DNA of 62,000 bases from Lingula anatina (Eukaryota; Brachiopoda; Lingulata; Lingulida; Lingulidae). The stretch lies in NCBI RefSeq assembly GCF_001039355.2, contig NW_019773792.1, forward strand, positions 107,702 through 169,701, written 5' to 3'. The notes beneath the pieces are model-generated. The model did not search any database, had not been told where the DNA came from, and saw nothing but the letters and a program-made list of their open reading frames with translations. Below, piece by piece: positions 50,759 through 62,000 of the stretch. The first letter of the stretch is position 1. Every line of letters begins with the position of its first letter. Made by a program: the position numbers and the translations under genes.

Positions 50759-53700
50759 TTAATTCAGGTAAGGCTTTGGGGTGAGATACATATCTTCACG
50801 TGGGGAATCAGCTATGGTTAGATTGACCTGTGAGGAGTTGCCTGCCTTCAGCACTTTCACTTTGTTCTTGGACATCATCTTCGCCACAACAATCACAGTG
50901 ACACAGACGATAACCAGGCCGCCAAGTGTGCCGCCAATGATCGCCCCGATGGCACCCATACTGAGGCCGTCGTTACTCTGCGTGCGCATGACGGCCGTGG
51001 CGTAGCTAGACAGTGGTGACGTGTTTCCGTTTCCGTCACGTGCTATCAGCGCGAAGGCGTATTCCACGTCATCTCCGGCGCTAGGGACTTTGATTGTGAC
51101 TGTCTGCAGGCTCCCGGAGGGAAGGGGGTCAAGGTGACCAAACATGACGTCAGCTTTGGAGACAACCTTCGCCTGACTCAGGTCAGTTAAGAGAGAGGCG
51201 TTTGTCGTCTGATAGAGGGTATATGAAGCGGCTGAAATATAAACGCAAATAACCAGTAAATAACATGTAGATTCTGTAGATTCCGAAATCAAAGACCGTC
51301 TTTAAATAAAGATAAAATAACATTAACAAAGCAGGAAACTTCAAATATGCCCTACAGCAGCATAGCTAACTGATGTTTTATCAAATAGCTGAATACGGGC
51401 TTTGCATATAAGAGTCGTAACATACACAAAGAGAAAAAACAACATCACGAGCGTACAGCAAAGAAACAGATCGAGAAGGTTAAATTCAGACACCTGTTCC
51501 GTAGTCCAGGTCACCCCCGGGTGCAGTCCAAGCCAAGGTCACGGTCTGGTCAGCGTAGGAATAGCTGGCCACTTTCAGGTCAGTGACACGGGACGGAGGG
51601 TACAGGTCAGTGCCGTTCGCCCCGGTTACACGGAATGCTCCACCGGGAGTGGCACGGGTTATCCCGCTAGGCAAGGGGGAAACGACGGCAACAATTGTGG
51701 GCGCCAGACCTTAGGAGGAGAACCATTAAAAGCCATTAGTAATGCATCCGTACACACTTCTGATTTTCGGTGACTGACACGCAAATTAGCGATTTGCAGA
51801 AATCAAGTCAGATAAAATAATTATGATTTATGCCAACTGTAAAGTATCACCCCCACATGCAACGAAACTAAAAAAGGAGGATACATTAAATACCAATATA
51901 TAGAAAGATTTCTCTAAATTCTATAATGTTTAGAAAATTGTACTGTTATATTTAAATAGCATTATGCAGAAACTTAAGGGATGAGTCATTGTGTTAGTTG
52001 TGAAGGTTCAAACTGCGGTTGTGTAATGCAGTAGGGCCTACGTACTTGGGTCCTTGTATGCAGCAGCGCTGGCCTTGCTTCCAGCAGTCTTCACTCCAGC
52101 TTTCCCGTCCTCCATGCTGACTTTTGCACTCACGCCATACCTGCCATTGCCGTTAAAGTTGGTGAAATAGGCTGAATAAACGCCATCGTCCTTCTGGTTG
52201 TCCGCACCTAATCCGTGTATGAAACATATGCACTTAATTTCATGAAAATCAAATGCTTAATAAATATGACTTTCTTAATACAAAGAATTCCGAATTACTT
52301 TCGTTTCCAATCCAATCAGACAAAGCAGGAAGTAGACAATCTTGTGGAAATTATAATGAAAGACGACCAACAGAATGTGTTACTCCTCATTAATGTGAGA
52401 AATGTACCCTGATAGTGAACGATAACATATACATCTATCTTGGAGACAAACAGCTGTGTCTGGCCATTTTAAATAACGAGATAGAAGCATTTGCTTACCG
52501 GCACCATTGTCTTTAAGCTCCAGCTCTAACGGATCTCCTTGCGGTCTGTCAACCGTGGCAACGACCTTAGCATTAACTATCGGAGCGTATCCCTTGGAAA
52601 CCTCGGCATAAACGACCGCCCTCGCTTTCTGCACGTCCACGTTGGTGGCGCTCATCCACGCGCGCACTCTGATTGGCTGAGAGTTCTCGCGTGAACGGGA
52701 TTTGACGTCAACTTGCACGGTCTGTTTGGTTGTGGCGGTGTTGGTTATGGTGTACTTCCACAGTCCAACCTATACGTAAGACATACAATGTGAAAGATCT
52801 GCATCATATTTAACAAAACTGCAAAACTACATTTAATTTGTCTTGTGACACTCACCTCTCCCTCCTGACACTATGGGAATCTCGTACCCTTCAACAAAGG
52901 ATCCCGCATAGCAGGAATATACAACTGTATGTGCATACCTTTACGTCAATTACATGCAATGTTATTACCTATTACATGTGTATTGTAACACAATGCGTTT
53001 CATTTTGTCTGTGAACAAACCAATGAAAACCCTGGTACCTGTATCTACATATGTTTAATGCAGATCACATTGTCCACAATGTAAAAACGGTTCAAGAATG
53101 GTGCCATGAGCATCTATCAAAATGAACTGACCTGTGCAGAGGGAATGGACACACGGACGATACGGACTGGCTCATCGTGTTCGTACTGGGGACTGCCGAC
53201 TGTGTAAGTCTTACCACTTGGGTCGCGTAAAACAACCTGAAAAATAAGCCGCGTTCACGAAAATGGTGTTCTTTCCATTGAATATGTTATGTTTTTGCAT
53301 CGGAATGTCTTTTGTTCGAATACCTCGTGCTCACTGCATCTACTACAATCAGAATTCAACAACTTCCACCTAATGAATCGCTGTGAGACCTTTATCCGTT
53401 CGCTCTAATCACACAAAATCACCCGTGAAAAATAGCAAAACATTTATCATTATACATGTGTGTATATTAATTTCACTTTGTGAGTACTTACAGATATCCC
53501 TCCGTACTCTAAGTACGTGAAGATGAACTCCGTGTTCTTACCAATAGTCTCATCAATAAAGACGGATTTGTCATGTGTGTCGTCTTTTCGAGGCAGATCG
53601 ACAGTATAAGCGTTCACCTAATGGGTAACAAAAAAATCAATATTAATGCAAAGGAGATTCTTGCGACCTAGATAAGCCAAGTCCACGATCCAAAATACAT

Positions 53701-56700
53701 GTATAAAATTTACTGTACGCTTGTGTTTGAGGCATTTTGGCTTATGTCCACAGAAAGGCATTTGATACATCAATTTTCAACATTATGACGGCCTAAAATC
53801 CGTGTGGCGTTTTCCACTCATACGTTTAGCTCTGCACATGTACCTGTAGTTCTGCAGCCGCACTTTTTCAATGTAGAAAGTCCTTATACCCCCTTTACAC
53901 TGGACGGCGTCCTTTCTGCGTCCTCTCTGCGACCATGAAATTTGGCATCGCTGTGGTCTTAATAATGAAGCACGAGCACTGATTTTGTATCAGAAGAATG
54001 CTTAATGATCGGCCAGTTGTCGGCACGTAAAATATTATAATTTTTAAACTCTCAAATGGGGCCGTGCTGCTGGACGCAGAAAGGACGCCGTCCAGTGTAA
54101 AGGGGCCCTTACCTGAACACTCGGCTCAGTGGAATCTTCCAAGGCCAACTCCTCGCCAAGACGGTCTAATGCTGATGCCAGACCAGTAGATCCTTTGGCT
54201 TCCGAGTCGTAAAAAGACATTCCGCCTACAGAAAATGAGATTCCATTTACCAGTGCGAAATAACATATTTCATATTAATAGAATATCTTTTACAATCCCA
54301 TATGCTACCAGTATTTTAGTAGAATTCTAAATTTTTAATAGATAGAATAATTGTCAATGAGACATTATGGTGGACACTCCCTCAATTGTAAAAAATCATA
54401 TTTGAGAGCCAATGTAAAAAGCCGTAATCAATAATTCTTCTTAAAAAAAGTATTCCACTTGTAATATCCGTAACTCAGAATTTGTAGAAACTTGACATTT
54501 GTGTAATGTATGAATGTATGTTCCTACAGGTATATCAAGAGTAATATATTAACAAAAAATAAGCAATATGCAATGTGTACGGAAATGTGTGGTTACCTGT
54601 TCTCTTCCCGACCTCTTCCAGAATGTCATCTGCCTGTGCGCCAAAGGCGATTGTGTTTACGGTCACTCCTGCCGTCTCCAGAGTTCGGTTGGCGAAAAGT
54701 TCCCAGGTATAGGGCTCGACATTCTGCTGGCCGTCTGTGATCAGAATAATAATAGAGCCCTCTGGAGATATGCCGTCCTTGCCAAGTGACTGAAATAAAA
54801 AAGCGGTTCATATCTCATAAAATTTAACTTTTTTTTCTCACTTATTATTACAGAATTTGACACACCAAAAACTATGTTTCAGTATATCTCTGACCAAAAT
54901 ACATGTATCTTGAATAAAAAAGCAACTCATACATTAACAAATGTCTTTAACGTAATGGCACAAATAAAGAAAGTTAACAACTCACGTCTATGGCTTGCAG
55001 TAAGCCTTTTCCAATCGCGGTATTGCCTCCTTCCTTTGTCAGAGCCGCATTAAGGCGATTAGACATCTGCTTGGCGTCTGTTTTACTCTCAATTATGGTT
55101 AGGTTCTCAAGGATTGTTGCGTTGTCGTGGAAACCAATGACACCAATTTCTGTCCCCACTGGTACATTGTCCCGGATGAAGATGCTGGCAGCCTGAGTCA
55201 TTTTCCTCAGTCTGTTTTGCTGGAGGAACAATTATGTTATTAATACGATTTGGTCGCTGCATTTGTAAGGTCTTTATGTTATGGAATGTTTTCGAAGATA
55301 ACAATTTTTCGTTTGACTTGTTAGATTTTGACATGTCCATTAAGATAATCCGAAGACCAAGAAAATGAAGAGCGGCACAAGTCAAAATACAAACATTCAA
55401 TCAATACCAACGTTACTAACTACATATTCCATGTACTACAGTATGTGCTCGCAAGGCATATCTAAGGACGATGCTTATACCTTGAAAGCACTTGAACTGA
55501 AAGCAGCATTATATTAGCAAAAATTACCACTAAAATCGAATTGTCCTCTGCGCTCAACCATATTTTCTCAAACCTACAAAATAACGTATTGGAATGTTAA
55601 TATTAGATCCCTGTGGTCGTAAATATTTATGCAAAATTATGTATTGACTTTTGAACTCACCTTCCTCATACTCCAGGACATGTCCAGAACCATGACGACC
55701 CGCTTGCCCTTAATGACCTTGTTGTCCACTGCGCGTCTTACTGGACGCTTGTATACCAACCTGAACTTGGGGGAAGTGTCGGAGATATCTCGTGCAGGAT
55801 TGTTGGAGCCTGGATCAAACAGTAAATGGGGTAGAAACATCAGATCTCGCGTATCTCATAAAAGTATGAATTAATATTTACTACTTATTTATCAAATTAT
55901 TGTCAGAGTAATGGGAATCGTTTGTGATCATGAATAACTTTCTGACTACTCGAGCAAGGCCTTATTGACCAAATGCACTGCGTATGTCTATGGCTGCTAA
56001 AAAAGGTCTTTCAAAAATACACTACTGGGTTGACTTTTCGATTCTTGCTGGCGCCTATAACAGTCACTGTAACGAGAAATAGAAATTTACCAGTGAAATC
56101 CTCGTGCTGTTTGATGACGTCCCATGTTCCCGCGTTATTACAGAGCTTGTTTTGCATATTTGGCGCCAACGTGTTGTGGGTGTGGTGTCTGTCCTGGGGC
56201 TTGTTCTCACAGAAAGCGTGGACCTGAAATCGAATAATGACATCACATGTTTCATGGGTTTTCTGATCTCCCATCTCAATAGCAGATATCTCGAAACAGC
56301 ATGTGTTTTATTTTTTAAGTGTTTATTAACCTATTTCTTTCATTATCATTGAGTTTGTAATAAAAATTAACTCTTCGCATCCACACAAGGTGCATATTTT
56401 ATACCGCAAGGTAATGTTACAAAATTTCTTTCAAAACCAGTATCTAATCTATCGAGCAAGTTTAGTTTATCAAACATGTAGTGACCTAATAATCGGCATC
56501 CCATGCAAGCATAACGTTAAGTTGCCATACCTGATGGGGTACCCGTGGTGTAGTAAGATCTCTTATTAATGTATATTTAAACAGTTCTTTACGATCACAA
56601 CAAAAGATAGTCTGCGCGGAGGAGGTACACAACATCGATAGAACCAGATACACAGCTATGTCGCGTATCAACTTCGAGGTTCCATATTTACAGTGTTTCC

Positions 56701-59700
56701 AGTGTCAGTTTGGGGTAAATCGATCGATAAAATCATCATCCTAGATTCGTCCTACTTATCCGAGTGTTTTACGTATGTATCACGAACTATTTCTGCCCCC
56801 GTACATTCCAGGCCTCAGACTATTGTCATGTTTGTAACACCCCTGCAACGCGGTTTTGTTGTTTTGACACCAAAGGGAGAAAGTTTAAAAAACAGGCGAA
56901 AAATAATAAGTTGGAGTTCATTCTTGCATAAATATTATTGTTTGCCTTAAAACAGGAAATCCAGCCCCTAATCTCTTAATCCGGGTATTTTGTCGAGAAG
57001 ATCTGTTGCGTTGTCAAAGCATTTAAAAACAATTTAGGACAAACATGGGAAAACAAAAAATTAAAACGACATATGTTTGGTGTGTATAAGCCTTTCCTTA
57101 ATTGGTTTCTCAACTTGGAGACCACTCCATCAAGTTTGTTAAAATATTTTACATTATTCAAAATGTTTTTAATTAAGAATATTCAAATTTGATGTTAAAT
57201 TCAATTTAGCTTTATTTTATTGTTATATTCTTCACGCACTAGTATTAGATGAATATAGTGCCTAGGGCGGAGATATTTTGTCATTTTACTACATAGAGTG
57301 AAATTTAATATTATTATTGTATTTTGGGCATAAAAAACTTAAATAAGAATAAGGTTTCCATTAAAATCGGCTGTAACTTACGCTGTCGATGAATTGGTAG
57401 AACATTATGGAGGCTTTGGCTCTGTTTCTTTTCAGTTCAGGAAAGAAACGACAGTCTTTCTCCGGGAGGCCAGTGTTCCTGTCGAGCTGACAGCGGCCGA
57501 AGGAGGTCTTGGTCAAGTAGCGCCCCATGACGGCCGTAGTACAGCCAGTGACGCGCGGACGCCGTCCATGAAGGTAAAACAGTGGGTAGTTCTCGTCCTC
57601 TTCCATACCATACTCGTCGAAGACGCCGTAACGAAGATGGGCGAACTCGTGGACCAAGATGCGACCTGAGGAGAGAAGAAGAAAAAGAAGAAGAAAAATC
57701 CTACTTTGCTGAAGCTAAAAATCGTCTGTAAACTTACGACAGGATTGGATTATATAAAAAAAATGATACTTGTACATATACAGGTGTTTTTCTCAACATA
57801 CTTTTTACTTTTTGTGATTAGATCACTAAAGATGTCTTAATTAAAATTTAAAAGACTAAATGAGCGGCGTTCAATTTATTATCACAGATAAAAAGATGTT
57901 CTTCCACACAAAGACACCAGAGAGACAGAATCCCGGTGAAATGAAAAAATGTCTACAGTGCCATAACTGAAAACTGAAAGTTTGAATTATCCCTACTATA
58001 CAGTGTATGGGCGAGTAGGCCTATATCTGAAAATGTGTTTCAAATGATCAAGAAATTATTCACTCATTACTGGCATTGCTATGCAAATGAAAAGACCATA
58101 ATTAATGGAAACGTACTTTAGTCAAATAACTTTCAAATACCAAATGTAATGAACACGTTGGCTCAGCCTCAATAGACCATAGACTGAAAGAGAGTGCCTG
58201 GTGCTTTTAGCGCGTAATTAATTCCATTACTGATATTCAGATTCAACATAGAAAAAGGACAGAAAGGACACTATAATCCCCACTTAGTTGATTAAGAGAA
58301 GTATTTAAATGAAATCTTATCGTGAGTGTCGAGAGCGAGATATTTACGGGGTATCCATGTAATTTAAGGGCCTAACTTTTCTGACATTGGATCGGAATAT
58401 AATATGGGCGATAAATCCCTTTTATTGGCCACAGCTTTTAGCCCATACTTCGTGGAACCTCGTTTTAGAAAGAAAAAATAGCCAGGATTACGGTTAGATG
58501 AAAAAACATAAACCAGCAGTTGAAATTGTGAAAGTAATGCACAAAATTAATGTAACACTCGACATCTACTGCTAAATGCCCCTTAATCGGGCGCATTAAA
58601 GGACTCAAACCGTTTCAAAAGAGAGATTTTAATCCATGGGAATCACAAAAGAAATGCCATCATATCCGAGCTACGGCCGCATGGCCACCGGTATACAGCG
58701 TGGTCATTGCGATCACATGGACGCAAAATTAACCAATTTATCAGCTGAGAGCTCTCTGGTAAAACTCTCACTTAATGTTAAGATCAGGAGCTTGTGTGTT
58801 TTAATTGAGTGTGGCTCGCGTCTTACAGTTTTCAATCACCGAGATGCCAAAAATTTTGGATTTACGTCTGATTATACGGTTATAAGTCTTACTGTAAGAA
58901 GGTGTGATTCTACTTTGTGCAAGTGAGAATGAAAAAAATAGAAAAACTCTAAATACATGCAAAAATTTTATCTTCATTTTCTTTTCTAAAACAGTGACTA
59001 GATAGAGCCACCGAATCATTGACTATTTATTGTAAAACCAGTTCAAGCTGCATTTCAGTAAATCAATTTTGGGTAATATTATTTCTGCTTTATATTTTCT
59101 CCTTTCGGTTTTGGTACATTACCAGCACCAATTTATCTCCAGAGTGATAAAAAAAAAAGATCGGGCATCTGTAATTATAATGATCGGTAATTTACTTCCC
59201 CCCCCCCCCCCCCCCAACAGTCATTGAAAACTTAACCTCTGCTATTTGCATATAATACCTCTGCAAGTCCAGAAGCATTCTGATGACAAAAGTGAGTTCC
59301 TAGTAAACTCTGATCCCTATGGTGACATTTACCTGCCTCTCCCCATTTGTATTCTCTGTTCACCTCGGGGTCATCTCGGACGTACCCCGGGGTGAAGTGG
59401 ACGTACTCCCCAGGGTCCCCACACTGCCCAGGCTGTTTAGTGTAAGGGAGGTCGCCATAGAGAGGGTTTTCTGGGGCCACGCGTATGTCAGATATCTCGT
59501 AGTTCTCTCTCAGTGCGGTTTCGTACTCTGGCTTGTCTTGCCACGTGTCCGGGATGAGGATGGTGACGTTACGGAAGAAGGCCCTCTTGCGGCTGGCTTG
59601 GTAAAAGTAAGTGGAACCGTCTTGAAACATTTTCTGGAAGATATGGAAGGAACCGTTTGTGTACAGTTGTAGTGATAAGTGATCAAACAAGTTTCATGAG

Positions 59701-61772
59701 CTATTTGCTTAATAAATTTCCCATTTATATGACATCATTCAATTTCTTGTTGCTTTCTTTTAGCTTTGATTAAAAACCTCAAAGAAAAATTTGATACACA
59801 TTAAATGGCAGTCAAGTGAGGTACTGTACCATAACGTGCATTTCATTCTTCGTGTACTAGTATGATATAAGATTTATTTGGATTGTGTTTTTTGTCTGTT
59901 TCTCAGTTATATGATTCCTGATCGCCTAATTTGCTGCTGAATTTTGGTTTTTGGTGTAGAAGCGTTTGTATTGACACTTTAGTCGGATCCATAAGCCTTC
60001 GGGTGTCTTTCCTGAGGGCATAAGATAAGAATACTGCTATAACCGCGCAGTCTATATCTGGAAGAATCCAACATTACTAGATTGCTGAAATATTTAGTGC
60101 TTTTCGTTCTCCGTGGTCAAATTTACTTATCACTAAATTGGTCATTACTTTGGCCATTATATGATCGGTATTACTTTTCGCGTTCCCATCTAACTTGCTC
60201 GCCAAGTTCTTGATTATAAATTAATATATAACATCCATTTTCTTTAAAAGTTTTTTTACCAGACTCGTCTAGACTTTGGATTAAAAAGCATATATTTCCA
60301 TATCAAGACAGGTTCTTTTTTAATCGCTCCTTTTTATTTTCACTGAATCTATCCATTTTTGGATCAAGTGTTACATTCATTGTATCAATAGTAAAGGTTA
60401 ATTCGAGCCTTTTTATTACAACAACTACGTAAGAAAGATTACATTAAATTCTATTTTTTAACGAAGACGCATGCTGTTTCCACGTTACAGCGGTTTGTCA
60501 CCTTGTTGGTCGGATCTTCTTGACGAAGATCATCATGGAGACCAAGACATCTCCCCTTCGATAGAATCATATCACTGCCATCGCGACGTTTAGAAAATCC
60601 GGATTGTCTTAAGCAAACAAATTTCTTAATCCCGTCCTTCTACCTGATTCATGCAGTGTGAACACTTGTTAATTCGAATGGACATGAACCTACAGCTTGT
60701 CTGTCTCTTTTTTGTGTGTGTCTTTATAAATACCTTATCCTTAATGTCATGGTGCTTGTAAAGTTTAAAATAAAAATAATTTTGCAAATAGATTATATTC
60801 TCAAAAGATATTCAATTCAATTCTTTTTTCAACTTTTCAGCTTTTGTTGATCCACCTTTCTAAATCATACATCCACTCCCTCCCGTACATTTCAACTCAT
60901 TTCTGCTCTTTCCTATCTTATCACTATGCCCCCGCTTGTGACCATGTCCTATATTGTATATAATAAAAACCTCTAAAAGATATCAGTTGTCTTAAAAAGA
61001 GTATTCCTTCCTGAATGAGACGTGGTTTTAAATGCGTAGCTGAAACGGATCTCAACCATCATTAACGTAATTAAGGCAGTGAAATGTGAAAGACATTCTA
61101 GAAAAAGCTGGTGTACCTTTTCAGATCTTAAGTTTAAAGCCATGGCCCTTCACATATTTTAAGCGTGCGTCTCAGACGCTAATCCCCCAACTAGGGGAAA
61201 GATCACTCGGTTAAGATAAAACAAAATATGAATGATGCTCTCTGGAGTTTTTTTCTGTACTACATTTTTTTATATTGGACTAGCTTTTGTATCTCATCTT
61301 CTTTTAAATATGTATGTTTATATGCATAACATTCTTATGAAAGAGAAAAATTTATATAAACACACTTTTACTAGTTACTTGTGGGCTACATGTCTATTTC
61401 AGCAACTGTTCCATTTCATTATTCCTAAATTTCGTCACATAAGAGCAAATTTCCCCTCCATTTTAGTATCCACGAATATAAAAAAAACTATATTTTGAAA
61501 GGGTAGTCCCTGAACAGAAAATAATCTTTTGATCTTTAGGTTTTTCTACGGCAAACGCAACCTTTTATTTACATATGCTATATGAGACCCGTGACCACTA
61601 GTTATACCTGTATTTCATCGACGATCTTCGACTCTTCTTTCACATCCTTATGTATGGCCACCAGGATGTTGTCATAGCCGTTGTCCTTGATGGTCATCAG
61701 TGAGTGAGGACCTGCCTCACACCTTAACACCACCAACACCAGAACACTCGCCAATACACTGGACAATTGCAT
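50759..61772 (-). CDS. CLCA-family calcium-activated chloride channel regulator, 14 coding exons, complete (974 aa)
   Basis: Exons (minus): 61772-61608, 59633-59333, 57665-57382, 56223-56091, 55809-55661, 55219-54986, 54789-54597, 54225-54113, 53617-53492, 53236-53132, 52769-52499, 52207-52046, 51709-51494, 51231-50759. All have GT-AG borders and phases agree, giving 2,925 nt. Residues 1-20 are a signal peptide. HEFAH at 161-165 with D172/E173 matches the CLCA zinc metalloprotease motif, which in the family cleaves the precursor itself. The VWA domain (about 331-500) has MIDAS residues D337-M-S339-W-S341, T411 and D441. Then come the beta-rich region with the family motif KDDGVYSAYFTNF, a fibronectin-III-like stretch, and a membrane segment at about 910-935 followed by a short cytoplasmic tail. 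Family role: secreted or membrane-tethered modulator of calcium-activated chloride current and mucus. The ATG directly follows an acceptor (TATTTTCAG), so a 5'UTR exon lies beyond the window. Family assignment is firm; cellular role is inferred. Confidence 0.95.
53888..54108. mobile_element. Inverted-repeat element 2, in CLCA intron 8
   Basis: The left end is identical to the nested copy. Flanks are TTAT and TTAC; the latter forms the GTAA of the CLCA exon 8 donor on the minus strand. Confidence 0.8.
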
Positions 61773-61850
61773 TCTGAAAATAGAAAAATTAAAAAATTAA
61801 AATTAAAAAAAAAAACTCTAAAAAATTAAAACGAAAGAATAATAGTGTGA

Positions 61851-61864
<14 letters not shown>

Positions 61865-61891
<27 letters not shown>
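61865..61891. repeat. GA microsatellite upstream of CLCA exon 1
   Basis: GT then GA dinucleotide runs. Confidence 0.85.
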
Positions 61892-61896
<5 letters not shown>

Positions 61897-62000
61897 TTTC
61901 GGATCACCATGTTTTAATCTATCTGAAAGATAGCGAGCGTATAAATATTTGATATCATGTAAACCGATTTGCCACAGGCTTATTTTCGTCGTTTTATTCC

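Noticed and set aside
51402-51773. Plus-strand 123-codon frame
   Set aside because: Antisense of CLCA exon 13.

Overview
The window is eukaryotic nuclear DNA from an animal. It is AT-rich and intron-rich, with GT-AG introns, poly-N and single-N scaffold joins, microsatellites and several DNA-transposon families. Gene content (a membrane-anchored CLCA protein, a class A GPCR, secreted Cys-rich and EF-hand proteins, a Tc1-type element) suggests a marine invertebrate, most likely a lophotrochozoan such as a bivalve mollusc. That placement is an inference. No RNA gene, CRISPR array or bacterial-type operon was seen.

Layout. Positions 1-12,140 hold two copies of a low-copy segmental repeat containing decayed exons of the secreted EF-hand family described below. 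Positions 12,140-16,690 are mostly unique and carry an intronless adenosine-receptor-like GPCR broken by an in-frame stop. Positions 16,690-30,900 are further repeat copies, with a degenerate Tc1 element at 26,388-28,312. Three single-N joins (3,062, 23,448, 27,015) sit at edges of near-identical duplications, so part of this repetition may be assembly artefact.

Positions 31,000-48,400 hold the most interesting set, a cluster of small secreted-protein genes. Gene A (+, 31,020) has a signal peptide and a 12-Cys domain only. Genes B (-, 37,328-33,355) and C (-, 42,736-39,403) are tandem duplicates of about 5.8 kb. Each joins a signal peptide, a 12-Cys domain with a Diedel-like core (YCGVGSCN.FGCACKGGC), a dibasic KKR site and a C-terminal pair of EF-hands. 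Gene E (+, 47,811) has a signal peptide, an acidic stretch and the EF-hand pair without the Cys domain. B, C and E share a phase-2 intron at the same place inside the first EF loop. All four have an acceptor site just before the ATG. Together they look like the separate modules and the fused form of one family side by side.

Positions 50,759-61,772 (-) hold a complete 14-exon CLCA gene that I could splice into 974 codons plus analysis of every junction. It has a signal peptide, HEFAH metalloprotease motif, VWA domain with MIDAS, a fibronectin-III-like region and a C-terminal transmembrane anchor.

Two different inverted-repeat elements are inserted within a few bases of 5' splice sites, in B intron 1 and CLCA intron 8. 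All protein assignments come from reading motifs and splice sites by eye; no database search was run.
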